NCBI GenBank assembly: GCA_032718475.1
Contig: JAUCBJ010000961.1
Coordinates: forward strand, 1 to 64,000
Direction of reading: 5' to 3'
DNA length: 64,000 nt
Source: Nemertoderma westbladi
Taxonomy: Eukaryota; Xenacoelomorpha; Nemertodermatida; Nemertodermatidae
In this document: positions 58,201 to 64,000 of the stretch, piece after piece
Position numbering within the stretch: position 1 is the first letter of the stretch
How the letters are laid out: the number at the start of each line of letters is the position of its first letter
Program-made: the position numbers and the translations under genes
Notes under the pieces: generated by a model
What the model was told of the DNA's origin: nothing
What the model saw: only the letters and a program-made list of their open reading frames with translations
The model's database searches: none

Positions 58201-61200
58201 AAGGTCCCATATCCGTCTATGGCAAGGTCCCATATCCGTTAATGGCAAGGTCCCATATCCGTTAATGGCAAGGTCCCATATCCGTATGGCAAGGTCCCAT
58301 ATCCGTCTACGGCAAGGTCCCATATCCGTTAATGGCAAGGTCCCATATCCGTCTACAGCAAGGTCCCATATCCGTTATGGCAAGGTCCCATATCCGTTAA
58401 TGGCAAGGTCCCATATCCGTCTACAGCAAGGTCCCATATCCGTCTACGGCAAGGTCCCATATCCGTCTACGGCAAGGTCCCATATCCGTCTACGGCAAGG
58501 TCCCATATCCGTCTACGGCAAGGTCCCATATCCGTCTACGGCAAGGTCCCATATCCGTCTACGGCAAGGTCCCATATCCGTCTACGGCAAGGTCCCATAT
58601 CCGTCTACGGCAAGGTCCCATATCCGTCTACGGCAAGGTCCCATATCCGTCTACGGCAAGGTCCCATATCCGTTAATGGCAAGGTCCCATATCCGTCTAC
58701 AGCAAGGTCCCATATCCGTCTACGGCAAGGTCCCATATCCGTATGGCAAGGTCCCATATCCGTCTACAGCAAGGTCCCATATCCGTCTACGGCAAGGTCC
58801 CATATCCGTCTACAGCAAGGTCCCATATCCGTATGGCAAGGTCCCATATCCGTCTACGGCAAGGTCCCATATCCGTCTACGGCAAGGTCCCATATCCGTC
58901 TACGGCAAGGTCCCATATCCGTCTACAGCAAGGTCCCATATCCGTCTATGGCAAGGTCCCATATCCGTCTACGGCAAGGTCCCATATCCGTCTACGGCAA
59001 GGTCCCATATCCGTCTACGGCAAGGTCCCATATCCGTCTACGGCAAGGTCCCATATCCGTCTACGGCAAGGTCCCATATCCGTCTACGGCAAGGTCCCAT
59101 ATCCGTTAATGGCAAGGTCCCATATCCGTCTATGGCAAGGTCCCATATCCGTCTACGGCAAGGTCCCATATCCGTCTACGGCAAGGTCCCATATCCGTCT
59201 ACGGCAAGGTCCCATATCCGTCTACAGGCAAGGTCCCATATCCGTTAATGGCAAGGTCCCATATCCGTTAATGGCAAGGTCCCATATCCGTCTACAGCAA
59301 GGTCCCATATCCGTCTACGGCAAGGTCCCATATCCGTCTACGGCAAGGTCCCATATCCGTCTACGGCAAGGTCCCATATCCGTCTACGGCAAGGTCCCAT
59401 ATCCGTCTACGGCAAGGTCCCATATCCGTCTACGGCAAGGTCCCATATCCGTCTACGGCAAGGTCCCATATCCGTCTACGGCAAGGTCCCATATCCGTCT
59501 ACGGCAAGGTCCCATATCCGTCTACGGCAAGGTCCCATATCCGTTAATGGCAAGGTCCCATATCCGTCTACAGCAAGGTCCCATATCCGTATGGCAAGGT
59601 CCCATATCCGTTAATGGCAAGGTCCCATATCCGTCTACAGCAAGGTCCCATATCCGTCTACGCAAGGTCCCATATCCGTTAATGGCAAGGTCCCATATCC
59701 GTTAATGGCAAGGTCCCATATCCGTCTACAGCAAGGTCCCATATCCGTCTACGGCAAGGTCCCATATCCGTTAATGGCAAGGTCCCATATCCGTCTATGG
59801 CAAGGTCCCATATCCGTCTATGGCAAGGTCCCATATCCGTCTACAGCAAGGTCCCATATCCGTTAATGGCAAGGTCCCATATCCGTCTATGGCAAGGTCC
59901 CATATCCGTATGGCAAGGTCCCATATCCGTCTACGGCAAGGTCCCATATCCGTTAATGGCAAGGTCCCATATCCGTCTATGGCAAGGTCCCATATCCGTC
60001 TATGGCAAGGTCCCATATCCGTTAATGGCAAGGTCCCATATCCGTCTATGGCAAGGTCCCATATCCGTCTACGGCAAGGTCCCATATCCGTTAATGGCAA
60101 GGTCCCATATCCGTCTACGGCAAGGTCCCATATCCGTCTACAGCAAGGTCCCATATCCGTTAATGGCAAGGTCCCATATCCGTCTACAGCAAGGTCCCAT
60201 ATCCGTTAATGGCAAGGTCCCATATCCGTATGGCAAGGTCCCATATCCGTCTACAGCAAGGTCCCATATCCGTTAATGGCAAGGTCCCATATCCGTCTAC
60301 AGCAAGGTCCCATATCCGTTAATGGCAAGGTCCCATATCCGTATGGCAAGGTCCCATATCCGTCTACAGCAAGGTCCCATATCCGTTAATGGCAAGGTCC
60401 CATATCCGTTAATGGCAAGGTCCCATATCCGTCTATGGCAAGGTCCCATATCCGTCTACGGCAAGGTCCCATATCCGTTAATGGCAAGGTCCCATATCCG
60501 TCTACGGCAAGGTCCCATATCCGTCTACAGCAAGGTCCCATATCCGTTAATGGCAAGGTCCCATATCCGTTAATGGCAAGGTCCCATATCCGTCTACGGC
60601 AAGGTCCCATATCCGTCTATGGCAAGGTCCCATATCCGTCTACAGCAAGGTCCCATATCCGTTAATGGCAAGGTCCCATATCCGTCTACAGCAAGGTCCC
60701 ATATCCGTTAATGGCAAGGTCCCATATCCGTATGGCAAGGTCCCATATCCGTCTACAGCAAGGTCCCATATCCGTTAATGGCAAGGTCCCATATCCGTCT
60801 ACAGCAAGGTCCCATATCCGTTAATGGCAAGGTCCCATATCCGTATGGCAAGGTCCCATATCCGTCTACAGCAAGGTCCCATATCCGTCTATGGCAAGGT
60901 CCCATATCCGTCTATGGCAAGGTCCCATATCCGTCTACGGCAAGGTCATATATCCATCTATGACAAGGTCCCATATCCGTCTACGGCAAGGTCCCATATC
61001 CGTCTACGGCAAGGTCCCATATCCGTCTATGGCAAGGTCCCATATCCGTCTATGGCAAGGTCCCATATCCGTTAATGGCAAGGTCCCATATCCGTCTACG
61101 GCAAGGTCCCATATCCGTCTATGGCAAGGTCCCATATCCATCTATGTCAAGGTTACATATCCGTTAATGGCAAGGTCCCATATCCATCTATGTCAAGGTC

Positions 61201-64000
61201 CCATATCCTTGTACGGCAAGGTCCCATATCCGTTAATGGCAAGGTCTCATATCCTTGTACGGCAAGGTCCCATATCCGTTAATGGCAAGGTCCCATATCC
61301 GTCTATGGCAAGGTCCCATATCCGTCTATGGCAAGGTCCCATATCCGTCTACGGCAAGGTCCCATATCCGTCTACAGCAAGGTCCCATATCCGTCTATGG
61401 CAAGGTCCCATATCCATCTATGTCAAGGTTACATATCCGTTAATGGCAAGGTCCCATATCCATCTATGTCAAGGTCCCATATCCTTGTACGGCAAGGTCC
61501 CATATCCGTTAATGGCAAGGTCCCATATCCGTTAATGGCAAGGTCCCATATCCATCTATGTCAAGGTCCCATATCCTTGTACGGCAAGGTCCCATATCCG
61601 TTAATGGCAAGGTCCCATATCCGTATGGCAAGGTCCCATATCCGTCTACGGCAAGGTCCCATATCCGTCTATGGCAAGGTCCCATATCCGTTAATGGCAA
61701 GGTCCCATATCCGTCTACGGCAAGGTCCCATATCCGTCTATGGCAAGGTCCCATATCCGTCTACGGCAAGGTCCCATATCCGTCTACAGCAAGGTCCCAT
61801 ATCCGTCTATGGCAAGGTCCCATATCCGTTAATGGCAGGGTCCCATATCCGTCTACGGCAAGGTCCCATATCCGTCTATGGCAAGGTCCCATATCCGTCT
61901 ACGGCAAGGTCCCATATCCGTCTACGGCAAGGTCCTATATCCGTATGGCAAGGTCCCATATCCGTTAATGGCAAGGTCCCATATCCATCTATGACAAGGT
62001 CCCATATCCGTGTACGGCAAGGTCCCATATCCGTCTATGGCAAGGTCCCATATCCGTCTATGGCAAGGTCCCATATCCGTCTATGGCAAGGTCCCATATC
62101 CGTTAATGGCAAGGTCCCATATCCGTTAATGGCAAGGTCCCATATCCGTCTATGGCAAGGTCCCATATCCGTCTACGGCAAGGTCCCATATCCGTCTACA
62201 GCAAGGTCCCATATCCGTCTACGGCAAGGTCCCATATCCGTCTATGGCAAGGTCCCATATCCATCTATGACAAGGTCCCATATCCGTGTACGGCAAGGTC
62301 CCATATCCGTCTATGGCAAGGTCCCATATCCGTCTATGGCAAGGTCCCATATCCGTCTATGGCAAGGTCCCATATCCGTTAATGGCAAGGTCCCATATCC
62401 GTCTACGGCAAGGTCCCATATCCGTCTACGGCAAGGTCCCATATCCGTCTACAGCAAGGTCCCATATCCGTCTACGGCAAGGTCCCATATCCGTCTATGG
62501 CAAGGTCCCATATCCGTTAATGGCAAGGTCCCATATCCGTCTACGGCAAGGTCCCATATCCGTCTATGGCAAGGTCCCATATCCGTCTACGGCAAGGTCC
62601 CATATCCGTCTACGGTAAGGTCCCATATCCGTATGGCAAGGTCCCATATCCGTTAATGGCAAGGTCCCATATCCGTCTATGGCAAGGTCCCATATCCGTC
62701 TATGGCAAGGTCCCATATCCGTCTACGGCAAGGTCCCATATCCGTTAATGGCAAGGTCCCATATCCGTTAATGGCAAGGTCCCATATCCGTGTACGGCAA
62801 GGTCCCATATCCGTCTACGGCAAGGTCCCATATCCATCTATATCAAGGTCCCATATCCATCTATATCAAGGTCCCATATCCGTCTACGGCAAGGTCCCAT
62901 ATCCATCTATATCAAGGTCCCATATCCATCTATATCAAGGTCCCATATCCATCGCGTCTACGGCAAGGTCCCATATCCGTCTACGGCAAGGTCCCATATC
63001 CATATATATCAAGGTCCCATATCCGTCTACGGCAAGGTCCCATATCCGTTAATGGCAAGGTCCCATATCCGTCTACAGCAAGGTCCCATATCCGTTAATG
63101 GCAAGGTCCCATATCCGTTAATGGCAAGGTCCCATATCCATCGCGTCTACGGCAAGGTCCCATATCCGTCTACGGCAAGGTCCCATATCCATCTATATCA
63201 AGGTCCCATATCCGTCTACAGCAAGGTCCGATATCCGTTAATGGCAAGGTCCCATATCCGTCTACGGCAAGGTCCCATATCCGTCTATGGCAAGGTCCCA
63301 TATCCGTATGGCAAGGTCCCATATCCGTCTACGGCAAGGTCCCATATCCATCTATGACAAGGTCCCATATCCGTGTACGGCAAGGTCCCATATCCGTCTA
63401 TGGCAAGGTCCCATATCCGTCTATGGCAAGGTCCCATATCCGTCTATGGCAAGGTCCCATATCCGTTAATGGCAAGGTCCCATATCCGTCTACGGCAAGG
63501 TCCCATATCCGTCTACGGCAAGGTCCCATATCCGTCTACAGCAAGGTCCCATATCCGTCTACGGCAAGGTCCCATATCCGTCTATGGCAAGGTCCCATAT
63601 CCGTTAATGGCAAGGTCCCATATCCGTCTACGGCAAGGTCCCATATCCGTCTATGGCAAGGTCCCATATCCGTCTACGGCAAGGTCCCATATCCGTCTAC
63701 GGTAAGGTCCCATATCCGTATGGCAAGGTCCCATATCCGTTAATGGCAAGGTCCCATATCCGTCTATGGCAAGGTCCCATATCCGTCTATGGCAAGGTCC
63801 CATATCCGTCTACGGCAAGGTCCCATATCCGTTAATGGCAAGGTCCCATATCCGTTAATGGCAAGGTCCCATATCCGTGTACGGCAAGGTCCCATATCCG
63901 TCTACGGCAAGGTCCCATATCCATCTATATCAAGGTCCCATATCCATCTATATCAAGGTCCCATATCCGTCTACGGCAAGGTCCCATATCCATCTATATC
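46224..64000. repeat. 23-bp satellite-like array, over 17.7 kb, runs off the window
   Basis: Unit: GGCAAGGTCCCATATCCGTC plus TAT, roughly 760 copies. The core AAGGTCCCATATCC is nearly invariant. The joint varies among a few states: GTCTATGG, GTCTACGG, GTCTACAG, GTTAATGG and the 21-bp GTATGG. Rarer forms are GTTATGG, CATCTATGTC, CATCTATATC and TTGTACGG. Left parts favour CTACAG and TTAATGG, the centre CTATGG, and 57-59.6 kb CTACGG. Higher-order copies exist: 62265-62913 recurs at 63352-64000. TTAATGG puts stops in one frame, chopping the many spurious frames. Confidence 0.97.
46650..46913 (+). mobile_element. tRNA-derived SINE inserted in the 23-bp array
   Basis: The tRNA-like head has an A box GTGTCCGAGTGG (46657-46668) and a B box GGTTCGAATCC (46712-46722). 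The body has TGTGTCCCTAGGCAAGATAC, GTATAATGGGAACCTGGC and AAAGCGCTATATAAATA, and the tail is (ATT)n. This is a common SINE architecture in aquatic invertebrates. Array units resume at once after the tail; a short ATCC could be the target duplication. Confidence 0.9.

Noticed and set aside
46224-64000. CRISPR array or repetitive protein genes
   Set aside because: Units are contiguous with no unique spacers. The numerous frames starting MARSHIR are phases of a 23-bp satellite. The DNA is eukaryotic.

Overview
The window is animal nuclear DNA. It carries three recognisable protein-coding genes on the + strand: a CNNM-type magnesium transporter (two exons, 9504-12320), the 3' part of a LARP4 RNA-binding protein (eight visible exons, 14382-30068) and an intronless BBS4 (43992-45620). 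GT-AG introns, non-LTR retrotransposon (LINE) remains, tRNA-derived SINEs and short inverted-repeat transposons all point to a metazoan. BBS4 implies cilia. I cannot name the lineage; a marine invertebrate is a guess from the SINE type and genome style.

More than half of the window is tandem repeat, in unrelated families with different periods: 48 bp (1740-2085), 47 bp (2773-5736), 16 bp (5737-7892), 21 bp (7951-8455), 57 bp (14861-22331), 77 bp (30740-32430), 25 bp (33272-35497), 28 bp (36631-36862), a perfect CTA array (40332-40643) and a 23-bp array that starts at 46224 and runs past the right edge. Most long reading frames in these stretches exist because the repeat unit lacks stop codons. 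They are not listed as genes.

Layout. 1-1740: 5'-truncated but otherwise open LINE reverse transcriptase, minus strand. 1740-8460: minisatellites, one transposon insertion and a palindrome. 8487-12320: CNNM, with one copy of a small inverted-repeat transposon upstream and a second, inverted copy in its intron. 14382-30068: LARP4, whose introns hold LINE and SINE debris, a 177-bp transposon with a 9-bp target duplication, and the 57-bp array. 30740-32430: an array in which all 22 units keep a TGACGTCA site. 33272-43991: gene-free, with three arrays and a nest of broken LINEs. 43992-45620: BBS4. 46224-64000: the 23-bp array, interrupted once by a SINE.

The strongest observation is inside LARP4. 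The 57-bp unit is the last 51 coding bases of the exon that opens the RRM plus the first six bases of the intron (GTGAGT). About 130 copies stand head to tail. The exon end and a near-perfect 5' splice site have been amplified together, and the period is a multiple of three. Splicing from any of the roughly 130 donors to the next exon would keep LARP4 in frame while adding multiples of 19 residues. Reading straight through gives about 2,500 codons before a stop at 22337. I know of no described locus of this kind. Whether cells use it is unknown.
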